This document shows positions 9,039 to 17,848 of a stretch of DNA of 64,000 nt, piece after piece. The notes under the pieces were generated by a model. That model saw only the letters and a list, made by a program, of their open reading frames with translations, was not told the origin of the DNA and searched no databases. Source of the stretch: Butyrivibrio sp. VCD2006 (lineage in GTDB: Bacteria > Bacillota > Clostridia > Lachnospirales > Lachnospiraceae); the NCBI RefSeq assembly GCF_000423925.1, contig NZ_AUIX01000008.1, positions 124,001 through 188,000 of the forward strand. Reading direction: 5' to 3'. The first letter of the stretch is position 1. Every line of letters starts with the position of its first letter. Both the position numbers and the translations under genes were made by a program.

Positions 9039-11258
9039 ATGAAAAAAGAAGACTTATTAAATTTATTGAACGAAATGTCTTTGAAGGAAAAAATCCTTCA
9101 GCTTGTTCAGCTTCCCGGATGGGAATTTGAGCAGGATGCCGCGGTTACAGGCCTTAATGATAATGAGGCCTCAGATGAGGAAAAGGGACTTGTCGGAAGT
9201 ACTCTCGGAATATGGGGAGCAGATAAGGTTATTGAGATTCAGAAGAAATATATAGAGAATCATCCTCACCACATACCGCTTCTGTTTATGCTTGATGTAA
9301 TCCATGGACATAAGACGGTTATGCCATGCCCTTTGGGGCAGGGTGCATCCTTCGATCCTGAGCTTGCAAGAAGAGGAGCTGAGGTCCAGGCAAGAGAAGC
9401 CGCAGCAGAAGGCGTTCATGTAACCTTTTCTCCTATGGGAGACCTTGTAAGGGATGCCAGATGGGGACGTGTTGTTGAATCAACAGGTGAAGATCCTTAT
9501 CTCAATGGAAAAATGGTAGCAGCTATGGTCAAAGGTTATCAGGGTGATGACCTTAAGGATAATGATCATGTTGCTTCATGTGTGAAGCATTTTGCGGCAT
9601 ATGGAGCTGTTGTTGCAGGAAGAGATTATAACAATGTCGAACTTTCAGAGCACACCTTAAGAGATCAGTATCTGCCTGCATATGCCGAAGGGATAAAGGC
9701 AGGAGCCAGACTTGTAATGACCAGCTTTAATACATTAAACGGAATTCCTTCTTCTGGAAACAAATGGCTTATGAGAGATGTCCTTCGAGGTGAGATGGAC
9801 TTTGATGGAGTTCTGATTTCTGATTGGGCTGCCATTGCTGAAATGGAGAACTGGGGATTCGCAGAGAATCTTAAAGAGGCCGCAGACCTTGCGATGAAGG
9901 CAGGAGTAGACATTGATATGTGTACTGAGGCTTATGGCAGGAATCTAGAGAGTCTCGTAAACGAAGGCAGGATCAAGATGGAACTTCTTGATGAAGCGGT
10001 ACTTCGCGTTCTTACGCTTAAAAATGATTTGGGTCTGTTTGAGGATCCCTACAGAGGAGCATCGGTCCTTAGAGCCAAGGAGGAGTGTCTTAGCGCTAAA
10101 AACCGTGAGGTCGCAAGAGATGCAGTAAGAAAATCGCTGGTACTTCTTAAAAACGAATATAATGCCCTTCCACTGGTTGAGAAGAAAATAGCATTTATAG
10201 GGCCATATGCGGAGGAAAAGGAACTTCACAGCTCCTGGGCTATTTCATGCGATGCGAATGATACCGTCACCATTAAGAAGGCAGCTAAGGAATTTTATGA
10301 TGGCTCCGACACAAGAATAAAAACAGCAAGAGGATGCCTCTCAGCTTCTGATGGCGATGAGACAATGAGAGGAACCTACTCCCTTAGTGATGAGAAAAAG
10401 CAAAACAAAAAGCTTTTTGAAAAGGCCATGGAAGTCGCAGAGTGGGCAGATGAGATAGTATTTTGTCTCGGAGAGAATATCGGTCAGTCAGGTGAGTCTA
10501 CAAGTAAAACCGATATAAGACTGCCGAAGCCGCAGATGAATCTGTTCAAAAAAATCTGCAAGGAATACAGAAATGAAAAAACGATTGTAACGCTGATCTT
10601 TACCGGAAGACCTCTTGATCTTGAGAAGATTCCGGAAAAATCGGATGCCCTGATGATATGCTTCAGGCCGGGAACAGAGGGCGGTCATGGAATAATCGAT
10701 GTTCTTAGCGGAAATTATTCTCCGTCAGGAAAGCTTTCAATGAGCTTCCCTTACAGCGTCGCTCAGGCTCCTATCAGCTATAATTCATTCTCCACAGGAA
10801 GACCAAAGCCTGCTAATGGAGGATCGGCATTTACGACCAGATATCTTGACTGTCCAAATGAAGCAAGATATCCCTTCGGATATGGACTTACTTATTCGAA
10901 TTTCAAAATGTCGGAAATCAATATCAGCAAGGCTGCCATGTATAAGGAGGATGAGACGGATTCCATAAAAGCTTCTGTAACCATCAGAAATATCGGTTTT
11001 CATGAAGCAACGGAAACAGTTCAGCTCTATATAAGAGATCTGGCAGGTAGCAGAGTAAGGCCGGTAAAAGAGCTTAAAGGCTTTGAAAAGGTTACGCTTC
11101 TTCCGGGAGAATCAAGGGAGGTATCTTTTGAAATAAAAGAAGACATGCTTAGATTTTGGACTATCGAGAACAAATTCGATAGTGAGACCGGTAAATTTAA
11201 GGCATTTATAGGCTTTGATTCAACTACAGAAAATGGGAGTATATTTGAACTTAAATAA
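9039..11258 (+). CDS. Glycoside hydrolase family 3 beta-glycosidase, cytosolic
   Basis: This enzyme trims terminal beta-linked sugars, most likely beta-glucosides or cello-oligosaccharides, inside the cell, since no signal peptide is present. The N-terminal TIM barrel shows KHFAAYG and the nucleophile loop LISDWAAI (Asp at about residue 262). The second alpha/beta sandwich domain and a C-terminal fibronectin-III-like domain follow, giving the classic BglX-like length of 739 residues. An upstream GTG at 9033 is in frame, but the ATG at 9039 with AGGTG before it is the better start. It is followed at twelve bases by a receiver-domain gene, so it may be cotranscribed. Exact sugar specificity cannot be read from the sequence. 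Confidence 0.92.
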   Translation: MKKEDLLNLLNEMSLKEKILQLVQLPGWEFEQDAAVTGLNDNEASDEEKGLVGSTLGIWGADKVIEIQKKYIENHPHHIPLLFMLDVIHGHKTVMPCPLGQGASFDPELARRGAEVQAREAAAEGVHVTFSPMGDLVRDARWGRVVESTGEDPYLNGKMVAAMVKGYQGDDLKDNDHVASCVKHFAAYGAVVAGRDYNNVELSEHTLRDQYLPAYAEGIKAGARLVMTSFNTLNGIPSSGNKWLMRDVLRGEMDFDGVLISDWAAIAEMENWGFAENLKEAADLAMKAGVDIDMCTEAYGRNLESLVNEGRIKMELLDEAVLRVLTLKNDLGLFEDPYRGASVLRAKEECLSAKNREVARDAVRKSLVLLKNEYNALPLVEKKIAFIGPYAEEKELHSSWAISCDANDTVTIKKAAKEFYDGSDTRIKTARGCLSASDGDETMRGTYSLSDEKKQNKKLFEKAMEVAEWADEIVFCLGENIGQSGESTSKTDIRLPKPQMNLFKKICKEYRNEKTIVTLIFTGRPLDLEKIPEKSDALMICFRPGTEGGHGIIDVLSGNYSPSGKLSMSFPYSVAQAPISYNSFSTGRPKPANGGSAFTTRYLDCPNEARYPFGYGLTYSNFKMSEINISKAAMYKEDETDSIKASVTIRNIGFHEATETVQLYIRDLAGSRVRPVKELKGFEKVTLLPGESREVSFEIKEDMLRFWTIENKFDSETGKFKAFIGFDSTTENGSIFELK

Positions 11259-11269
11259 AGAGGGACGAA

Positions 11270-12037
11270 ATGGATAAGAGAGTACTTCTTGTAGGTGGCG
11301 GGAAAAGTTTTATGGTAACTTCGATCGCTAAAGAACTGACGGAAAATGGCTTTGAGGTAATTAGAGCAGAAGCTGATGTCACGGCGATTGAAAGAATTGA
11401 AAACAGACCTTCAGTGTATCTCGTATATGTTGACGATATTGATGAGATGCTTGATTTCTTTGTCTATCTTAAGGATAAGTCTGTAGAGGATGATATTTCA
11501 ATAAGCATCATTGGATCAAGCGATGAGATTGAAAAGATCAATAAGAAAATATCGAAAGATTATTTTGCAGCTGTTTTTGAGAGACCGGTTAACGTTAAGG
11601 AACTGGCCAGACAGATGATAGGTGTTGTTGAACAAGAAGAGGTACGCCTTCAGAAAAAGAGGATTCTGGTGGTTGATGATGATGGCACCATGCTGCGAAC
11701 AATTAAGAGCTGGCTGTCTGAAAAATATCAGGTATTTATGTCGAATTCCGGAATGAATGCCATTACTTTTCTTGCGAAGAATAAAGTTGATCTTATTCTT
11801 TTGGATTATGAAATGCCGGTTACAACAGGCCCCAAGGTCCTTGAGATGCTTAGAAGCGAGCCTGCAACAAGTAGTATACCTGTTATGTTCCTTACGGTTA
11901 AAAGTGATAAGGAGAGTGTGATGCAGGTTCTGTCACTAAAGCCGGAAAAATATCTTCTTAAGACCATGCCGCCTGCAGAACTCCTTGCAAATATCGATGA
12001 GTTCTTTGAACAGCAAAAGATTAAGAATTACGGATGA
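11270..12037 (+). CDS. Tandem receiver-domain response regulator, first receiver degenerate
   Basis: Two CheY-like receiver domains lie in a row with no output domain. The second (from about residue 127) is complete: paired aspartates in VVDDDG, phospho-acceptor Asp in LILLDYEMP, Thr in FLTVK and Lys in YLLKTMPP. The first has lost the acidic pair (VGGG) and has Arg where Lys is expected (FERPV), so it is probably not phosphorylated. Such proteins usually act by protein-protein contact. No histidine kinase is adjacent; the nearest lies about 40 kb away. It is packed between the glucosidase and phosphoesterase genes, which hints at a shared transcript rather than a known pathway. Confidence 0.85.
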   Translation: MDKRVLLVGGGKSFMVTSIAKELTENGFEVIRAEADVTAIERIENRPSVYLVYVDDIDEMLDFFVYLKDKSVEDDISISIIGSSDEIEKINKKISKDYFAAVFERPVNVKELARQMIGVVEQEEVRLQKKRILVVDDDGTMLRTIKSWLSEKYQVFMSNSGMNAITFLAKNKVDLILLDYEMPVTTGPKVLEMLRSEPATSSIPVMFLTVKSDKESVMQVLSLKPEKYLLKTMPPAELLANIDEFFEQQKIKNYG

Positions 12038-12043
12038 GGTTTT

Positions 12044-12742
12044 ATGGCACTTTACGCACTTGGTGATCTGCATCTTGCCTTTCAGTCTGATAAGACTATG
12101 GATATTTTTGGCAAGGTGTGGAAAAACCATGAAAAGAAAATTGAAAAGAACTGTAATAAACTTATGACAGAGGAAGATACTCTGGTTCTTGTCGGGGATC
12201 ACACCTGGGGGAAGGGATTTGAAAACTGTGAAAAAGATTTTGAATTTATAGAAAACCTTCCCGGCAGGAAAATCCTTATTCGAGGCAATCATGATAATTT
12301 CTGGAATGCAAAGAAGACCCAGCGCCTTAATGATATGTTTAAAGGCAGACTCTTGTTTTTACAGAACAACTTTTATCCCTATGGTGACTACGCAATTGTA
12401 GGAACCAAGGGATATTGTTATGAAGGGCTGGATACAAGGCAGCATGCTGATATGCTTATCGAGCGTGAGGCAAAAAGACTGAAGGTGTCCTTTGAAGCTG
12501 CAAGAGCAGAAGGCTTTGAAAAATTTATCATGTTCCTTCATTATCCGCCGACATCCATTGATGAGAGAACAAGCCGTTTTACCTATATGGCCGAGGCTTA
12601 TGGGGCTGAACAGGTAATTTATGCGCATTGTCACGGCAAGGAGCGCTTTCATGACAGCCTTATGGGAAATGTGAATGGAGTAAAATACAGCCTTGTTTCA
12701 GGAGATTATCTTGACTTTGTGCCCATGAAAATTTTATCATAG
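12044..12742 (+). CDS. Calcineurin-like metallophosphoesterase
   Basis: This is a cytosolic two-metal phosphoesterase of 232 residues. The metal ligands appear in order: GDLHLAF near the N-terminus, GDHTWG (a variant of GDxxD/E), RGNHDN, HYPP and a closing HCHGK. The start lies six bases after the preceding stop, with GATGAGG as ribosome site, so it is cotranscribed. The physiological substrate is unknown. Relatives are described only as predicted phosphohydrolases. Confidence 0.85.
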   Translation: MALYALGDLHLAFQSDKTMDIFGKVWKNHEKKIEKNCNKLMTEEDTLVLVGDHTWGKGFENCEKDFEFIENLPGRKILIRGNHDNFWNAKKTQRLNDMFKGRLLFLQNNFYPYGDYAIVGTKGYCYEGLDTRQHADMLIEREAKRLKVSFEAARAEGFEKFIMFLHYPPTSIDERTSRFTYMAEAYGAEQVIYAHCHGKERFHDSLMGNVNGVKYSLVSGDYLDFVPMKILS

Positions 12743-12886
12743 TAGGGCACGCGTTTCCTAAAAATGCGCTGATTTAGAGTTATAGAAGTGTATTTTGCAA
12801 AATTTAGTATTTAGAAAATAAAAGCTATTTAATATACTTTTTTATAACCAAAAGATATTTTTTATAAGATTTGGAGGAGTTAGATT

Positions 12887-13903
12887 ATGGATTCAGAAAC
12901 AAAAAAAAAGGATAAGGTTGTACATTATAAACAGCACAACTGGGGTAAGGGTGTTATTGCTGTAGTAGTTGGTATATTCCTTGCTATGACTGTTTTCGGT
13001 TCATTTTATAATGTAAGTGAGCAGGAGCAGGCCATAGTTACCCAGTTTGGCAAGGTAGTAGCAACTAATTCCGCAGGATTATATTTTAAAGTGCCTTTCA
13101 TTCAGGCAGTACACATGGTTGATATGACAACTCATGGCATCGGAATCGGATATGTAATTGATGGAAACGGACAGAATATCACAGTTGAGGATGAGGGAAT
13201 AATGATCACTTCAGACTTCAACTTTGTAGATATTGATTTCTATCTGGAATATAAGGTCAATGATCCGGTTGCATATTATTACAACACTAATGATCCTGAG
13301 ACAATCATGAAGAACGTGGCTCTTGCATGCATAAGATCTACAGTTATCGACTACCCTGTAGATGAGGTTATCACAACCGCTAAGGGACAGATTCAGTCTG
13401 ATGTAAAAGAGCTTCTTTCAAAAAAGCTCACGGAACAGAATGTGGGATTGTCAGTTGTGAACGTTTCAGTACAGGATGCTGAGCCTCCGACGAATGAGAT
13501 CAAGCAGGCATTTAAAGCCGTTGAGACTGCAAAGCAGGGAAAAGAAACAGCTGTAAATAACGCTAAGAAATATCAGAACGAGCAGGTTCCCGCAGCTGAG
13601 GCTGAGGCTGACAGAATCGTTCAGAACGCTGAAGGTGCCAAGGCATCCCGTATAGCTGAGGCTGAAGGTGAAGCTGCGAAGTTTAACAGCATGTACGAGG
13701 AGTACAGCAAGTATCCGCTTATTACAAAGCAGAGACTATTTTATGAGACTATTGAGAACGTTCTTCCCGGTACAAAGCTTATAATCACCGATGGACAGAC
13801 ACAGGAGATTCTTCCTCTTGATAATTTCAGTAATGAAATGGAAGGAATCGCAGCAAGCAGTGCTGCTTCAACGCAAGAAGAAGAAACCACTGAAGGTGAA
13901 TAA
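12887..13903 (+). CDS. hflK: SPFH/band 7 membrane protein, HflK-like
   Basis: One N-terminal transmembrane segment (about residues 23-45) is followed by an SPFH domain beginning NVSEQEQAIVTQFGK, then a long helical region rich in Ala, Glu and Lys, then a short acidic tail. In other bacteria HflK pairs with HflC to form a membrane cage that regulates the FtsH protease. Here the gene directly precedes an HflC-like gene, which supports the assignment, although no ftsH gene is in the window. A GGAGGAG ribosome site lies before the ATG. Other SPFH proteins (stomatin, prohibitin) are the alternative label. Confidence 0.85.
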   Translation: MDSETKKKDKVVHYKQHNWGKGVIAVVVGIFLAMTVFGSFYNVSEQEQAIVTQFGKVVATNSAGLYFKVPFIQAVHMVDMTTHGIGIGYVIDGNGQNITVEDEGIMITSDFNFVDIDFYLEYKVNDPVAYYYNTNDPETIMKNVALACIRSTVIDYPVDEVITTAKGQIQSDVKELLSKKLTEQNVGLSVVNVSVQDAEPPTNEIKQAFKAVETAKQGKETAVNNAKKYQNEQVPAAEAEADRIVQNAEGAKASRIAEAEGEAAKFNSMYEEYSKYPLITKQRLFYETIENVLPGTKLIITDGQTQEILPLDNFSNEMEGIAASSAASTQEEETTEGE

Positions 13904-13929
13904 TAGTAGGGCATTAGGAGGAAATATAG

Positions 13930-14805
13930 ATGAAAAAAACAATATTTGGCACGCTACTTGCAATAATTCTTGTAGCCGGCTGCATTATACTTGGTAACTC
14001 ACTTTATACAGTGCATCAGAAGGAATTTGTGGCAGTAAGACAGTTTGGAAAAATCGTAAAGGTTGAAACCGAACCAGGACTTAAAATGATCACACCTTTC
14101 GTGCAGACAACGCAGAGAATCAATGCTGCAACAAAGCTTTACGATATCCCTTCATCAGATGTAATCACAAGGGATAAGAAATCAATGATCACAGACACCT
14201 ATGTGCTTTGGAGAGTTACAGATCCTGTTAAGTACATTCAGTCACTTAATGCGATAGATACAAGAGCACAGGAGAGAATTGAAGCTGCTGTATATAACGC
14301 AACAAAGACAGCGATTTCATCAATGACACAGGATGAGGTTATTGAATCCCGCGGCGAAGTTCTGACAAAGCTTATAACTGAGGATGCTAACTCTGATATG
14401 GGCGGATACGGCGTTGAAATCGTAACAGCTGAGATCAAGGCTCTTGACCTCCCTGACGACAACAGAACCGCTGTATATGAGCGTATGACATCAGAGAGAA
14501 ATAATATTGCAGCTTCCTATACTGCAGAAGGTAATGCAGAGGCACAGAAGATCAAGAACGAAACAGATAAGAAGGTTGCCATCCTTAAGGCTGATGCTGA
14601 GAAAACAGCCGCTACCCTTGAAGGTGAAGGTGAGGCGGAATATATGAATATCCATTCTGCAGCATATAACACCGAGGAAAAGGCAGAGTTCTACAATTTT
14701 GTAAGATCTCTCGAAGCAATGGAAAAATCACTTAATGGCGGTGAGAAAACAATAATTCTTGATAAGAATTCTGAGCTTGCAAGACTTCTTTATGGAGTAA
14801 ACTAA
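13930..14805 (+). CDS. hflC: SPFH/band 7 membrane protein, HflC-like
   Basis: This is the partner of the preceding gene, 26 bases downstream behind TTAGGAGG. A single N-terminal transmembrane helix (about residues 5-25) precedes an SPFH domain with VHQKEFVAVRQFGK and the HflC-like segment ITDTYVLWRVTDP. A charged helical region (AEGNAEAQKIKNETDKK) follows. At 291 residues it has the expected HflC length. The two proteins would form a hetero-oligomer at the cytoplasmic membrane. A very strong terminator closes this two-gene operon. Confidence 0.87.
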   Translation: MKKTIFGTLLAIILVAGCIILGNSLYTVHQKEFVAVRQFGKIVKVETEPGLKMITPFVQTTQRINAATKLYDIPSSDVITRDKKSMITDTYVLWRVTDPVKYIQSLNAIDTRAQERIEAAVYNATKTAISSMTQDEVIESRGEVLTKLITEDANSDMGGYGVEIVTAEIKALDLPDDNRTAVYERMTSERNNIAASYTAEGNAEAQKIKNETDKKVAILKADAEKTAATLEGEGEAEYMNIHSAAYNTEEKAEFYNFVRSLEAMEKSLNGGEKTIILDKNSELARLLYGVN

Positions 14806-14832
14806 ATACTAATAGTTTTTGATAAAATACAT

Positions 14833-14877
14833 AAAACACGTCCAAAATAGAAACGATATTTTGGACGTGTTTTTTTT
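14833..14877 (+). terminator. Strong Rho-independent terminator after hflC
   Basis: A perfect 16-pair stem (14833-14848 with 14858-14873) is followed by a run of T to 14877. Confidence 0.95.
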
Positions 14878-14985
14878 GATAATATTTCGTTGATAACAAG
14901 TGCGTGAAAATTCGACAAAGCGCATAAAATGGCATATTTTCAGACAATTTAAGGTACGAAATTATGATAAAATTAAATGCATTTA

Positions 14986-14998
14986 GGTGCCATGCACC
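14986..14998. promoter_or_regulatory. Short inverted repeat upstream of the Fe-S flavoprotein gene
   Basis: GGTGC and GCACC flank CAT about 35 bases before the start codon at 15033. A possible -10 (TATGAT, 14963-14968) lies just upstream without a clear -35. It may be an operator or leader hairpin; the regulator is unknown. Confidence 0.3.
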
Positions 14999-15032
14999 AT
15001 ATAGTTTTTTTAGAGAGGTAGGTTATTTCTAA

Positions 15033-17843
15033 ATGGGGAAAAGTATTAGCGAATGGAAAATCGGGGATCCGATGATCAATGAAAATGATTACTGGCAGGA
15101 TCCGAATTACGTGGCGGAGGATCCGGAGAAGGAGAAGCTTGTATTAAAGCTGGCAACACTTATCACTGACCGCTATGTGAAGAAGCTTTTTAACAAAATC
15201 AACAACAGGGATCCGGAGTACTGGATGCTTGATATGATTCTTGATAAGTCTCAGGTAAAATTTCTTTTAAATTTCAAGAAGACAAGAGTTCCTTACAGCA
15301 TTGAGGAGCTTGCTAAAATGAACTCAATGAGCGTAGAGGATGCTCAGAAGATGGTTGATCGTCTCGTGTGGATCGGTATCATCGAGATGAACCGTGCCAA
15401 GACTGCTGATAAGCATAAGCAGTACGAGCTTCCTATTTTTGTACCGGGCTCTGCTGAGTTTATGATGATGCAGGAGAAGCTCACAGATGAGTTCCCGCAG
15501 CTTGCAACATTTTTCAACCTTATGACACAGCTTCCCCTTGGCGGGATTACACAGATGGTTCCTCCCGGAGGAGCCGGAGTGGGAATGCATGTTATTCCTG
15601 TTGAAAAGGCAATTTCAATTGAAAATCAGTCTGTCCCTGTAGAACATCTTTCACGTTGGATAGACATGTATGATAAATTCGGTATTTCAGAGTGCTCCTG
15701 CAGAAAGCAGCAGGCTATGAGAGGCGAAGGAAGTGGCGAGATCCGTGGTGATTACTGTATCGGTATGGGCGACATGGCTGAATATATGGACAGCCGCGGA
15801 ATTGGCCACTATGTAACAAAAGAAGAGGTTTATGAGATTCTTGAGCGTGCGGAGAGACACGGCTATGTTCACCAGATAACCAATATTGACGGTGAAGGAA
15901 AAATAGTTGCTATCTGTAACTGTGCTCCCGGCGTATGTAATGCACTTAGAACATCACAGCTTTACAATACTCCTAATCTTTCAGCATCCGCATATCGTGC
16001 TCATGTTGATAAGAGTAAGTGTGTTGCCTGTGGTAAGTGCGTAGAGGTATGTCCCGCAGGCGCAGCTAAGCTTGGTCAGAAGCTTTGCAAAAAGGATGGA
16101 ACAGAGGTTGAGTATCCCAAGGTAGAGCTTCCTGATGGTCAGAAGTGGGGGCCTGATAAGTGGAATTACAATTATCGTGATGATAACAAGATAAACTGCT
16201 ATGAGACAGGAACAGCTCCCTGTAAGACAGCATGTCCCGTTCATCTTTCAGTTCAGGGATATATCAAGATGGCTGCTGAGGGAAGATATGAGGATGCCCT
16301 TAAGCTTATTAAGCAGGACAATCCGCTTCCTATGATATGCGGCGCAATATGTAACAGACGCTGTGAGGATGCCTGCACAAGAGGAACAATCGATCAGCCC
16401 CTTGCAATTGATGAGATCAAGAAATTTATCGCATCTCTTGACCTAAAGAAGGATAACAGATATGTACCGCTTTGTGAGAAGCATGATGGAGGAATGTGGT
16501 CTGATGATTATAAGATGGCTATCATCGGTGGCGGTCCTGCAGGACTTTCTGCTGCATATTTCCTTAGAAGAGACGGTTATCCTGTAACTGTATTCGAGAA
16601 AGAAAAGCGTCCCGGCGGAATGCTTATGAATGGTATTCCCAGTTATCGCCTTGAGAAGGACATCATTGAAGCTGAGATCGATGTCATGAAGCAGATGGGC
16701 GTTGAGTTTAAGTTCGGCGTTGAAGTAGGAAAAGACGTAACAATAGATGAACTCAGAAAGCAGGGATATAAGGCATTTTTCATCGCTATCGGATGCCAGG
16801 GCGGAAGACTTGCAGGTGTTCCCGGCGAGGATGCCGAGGGCGTTCAGACAGGTGTTGATTTCCTCAAAAAGGTGAATCTTGATCACAGTGAGAAATTAGT
16901 CGGTGAAACCGTTGTAGTAGGTGGCGGAAACGTAGCTGTTGATGTTGCCAGAACCGCAGTAAGAGCCGGAGCTTCCAAGGTTACAATGCTTTGTCTTGAG
17001 AGCGAAAAGGAAATGCCTGCTGCAAAGGATGAAGTTGATGAAGCAAAGGAAGAAGGAATTGAAGTATTAAACGGCTTTGGACCTAAGGAAATTCTTACAG
17101 AGAACGGCAAGGTTACCGGAATAATCTTCAAGAAATGTACTTCCGTAAAGGATCCAGATGGAAGATTCAATCCTAAATATGATGAGAACGAGACCATAAC
17201 AATTAAATGTGAGAATGTTCTGTTGTCAATCGGACAGGCTATCGTTTGGGGTGATCTTCTTAAGGGTACAAAAGTAGAGCTTCGTCCTAACGGAGGAATT
17301 ATTGCTGATTCTCTTACACTCCAGACAGCAGAGCCCGATATCTTTGCAGGTGGAGATGTATTCACAGGACCCAGATTTGCAATCGATGCTATCGCAGGTG
17401 GTCGTGAGGCATGCGTTTCCATGAACCGTTTCGTTCATCCCGGTAACAGACTTGATCTTGCAAGAGACCGTAGGGAATTCATAGAGCTTGATAAGGATGA
17501 TATCAAGGTAGAAAGCTTTGATAATGCACCTCGTCAGGTTCCGGGCAAAAAAGCAGGTGTTGCAAAAGATACCTTTGATGATTTAAGATTAACTCTTAGC
17601 GAGGAACAGGTAAAAACTGAGGCAAACAGATGCCTTGGATGCGGTGCCACAACAGTGGATGAGAATAAATGTATAGGATGCGGACTCTGCACAACAAAAT
17701 GTGAGTTTGATGCTATTCATTTATCAAGGGATATACCTGAAGCAAGTACGATGGTTAGATCTGAAGATAAGCTTAAACTGGTAGGACCCTATGCTGCTAA
17801 ACGTGCCGCTAAGATAGTAATAAACAAAGTGAAAGGTAAATAA
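15033..17843 (+). CDS. Multi-cluster Fe-S/FAD oxidoreductase with a GltD/NfnB-like core
   Basis: This 936-residue protein has several parts. Residues 1-150 include a region resembling a winged helix (around 88-135). Cysteine clusters follow near 219-245 (ECSC, DYC) and 296-302 (CNCAPGVC), then a 4Fe-4S ferredoxin motif CVACGKCVEVC near 331. A GltD-type N-terminal Fe-S domain (PCKTACPVH, CNRRCEDAC) comes next. An FAD-binding IIGGGPAGLSAA lies near 497 and an NAD(P)-binding VVGGGNVAVDVAR near 628. The protein ends with two more clusters (CLGCG, CIGCGLCTTKC). The core resembles the glutamate synthase small subunit and NfnB, so it should pass electrons between NAD(P)H and ferredoxin or another partner through FAD. 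No glutamate synthase large subunit or NfnA gene is adjacent. The true partner is unknown. Confidence 0.85.
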   Translation: MGKSISEWKIGDPMINENDYWQDPNYVAEDPEKEKLVLKLATLITDRYVKKLFNKINNRDPEYWMLDMILDKSQVKFLLNFKKTRVPYSIEELAKMNSMSVEDAQKMVDRLVWIGIIEMNRAKTADKHKQYELPIFVPGSAEFMMMQEKLTDEFPQLATFFNLMTQLPLGGITQMVPPGGAGVGMHVIPVEKAISIENQSVPVEHLSRWIDMYDKFGISECSCRKQQAMRGEGSGEIRGDYCIGMGDMAEYMDSRGIGHYVTKEEVYEILERAERHGYVHQITNIDGEGKIVAICNCAPGVCNALRTSQLYNTPNLSASAYRAHVDKSKCVACGKCVEVCPAGAAKLGQKLCKKDGTEVEYPKVELPDGQKWGPDKWNYNYRDDNKINCYETGTAPCKTACPVHLSVQGYIKMAAEGRYEDALKLIKQDNPLPMICGAICNRRCEDACTRGTIDQPLAIDEIKKFIASLDLKKDNRYVPLCEKHDGGMWSDDYKMAIIGGGPAGLSAAYFLRRDGYPVTVFEKEKRPGGMLMNGIPSYRLEKDIIEAEIDVMKQMGVEFKFGVEVGKDVTIDELRKQGYKAFFIAIGCQGGRLAGVPGEDAEGVQTGVDFLKKVNLDHSEKLVGETVVVGGGNVAVDVARTAVRAGASKVTMLCLESEKEMPAAKDEVDEAKEEGIEVLNGFGPKEILTENGKVTGIIFKKCTSVKDPDGRFNPKYDENETITIKCENVLLSIGQAIVWGDLLKGTKVELRPNGGIIADSLTLQTAEPDIFAGGDVFTGPRFAIDAIAGGREACVSMNRFVHPGNRLDLARDRREFIELDKDDIKVESFDNAPRQVPGKKAGVAKDTFDDLRLTLSEEQVKTEANRCLGCGATTVDENKCIGCGLCTTKCEFDAIHLSRDIPEASTMVRSEDKLKLVGPYAAKRAAKIVINKVKGK

Positions 17844-17848
17844 TTGTT

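Noticed and set aside
14888..14897. TTGATAACAA as a Rex site upstream of the flavoprotein gene
   Set aside because: It is too short and lacks the two TTGT/ACAA arms with a spacer.
16443..17438. Long reverse-strand frames inside the Fe-S flavoprotein gene
   Set aside because: They are shadows of a well-supported + strand gene with intact FAD and NAD(P) motifs.
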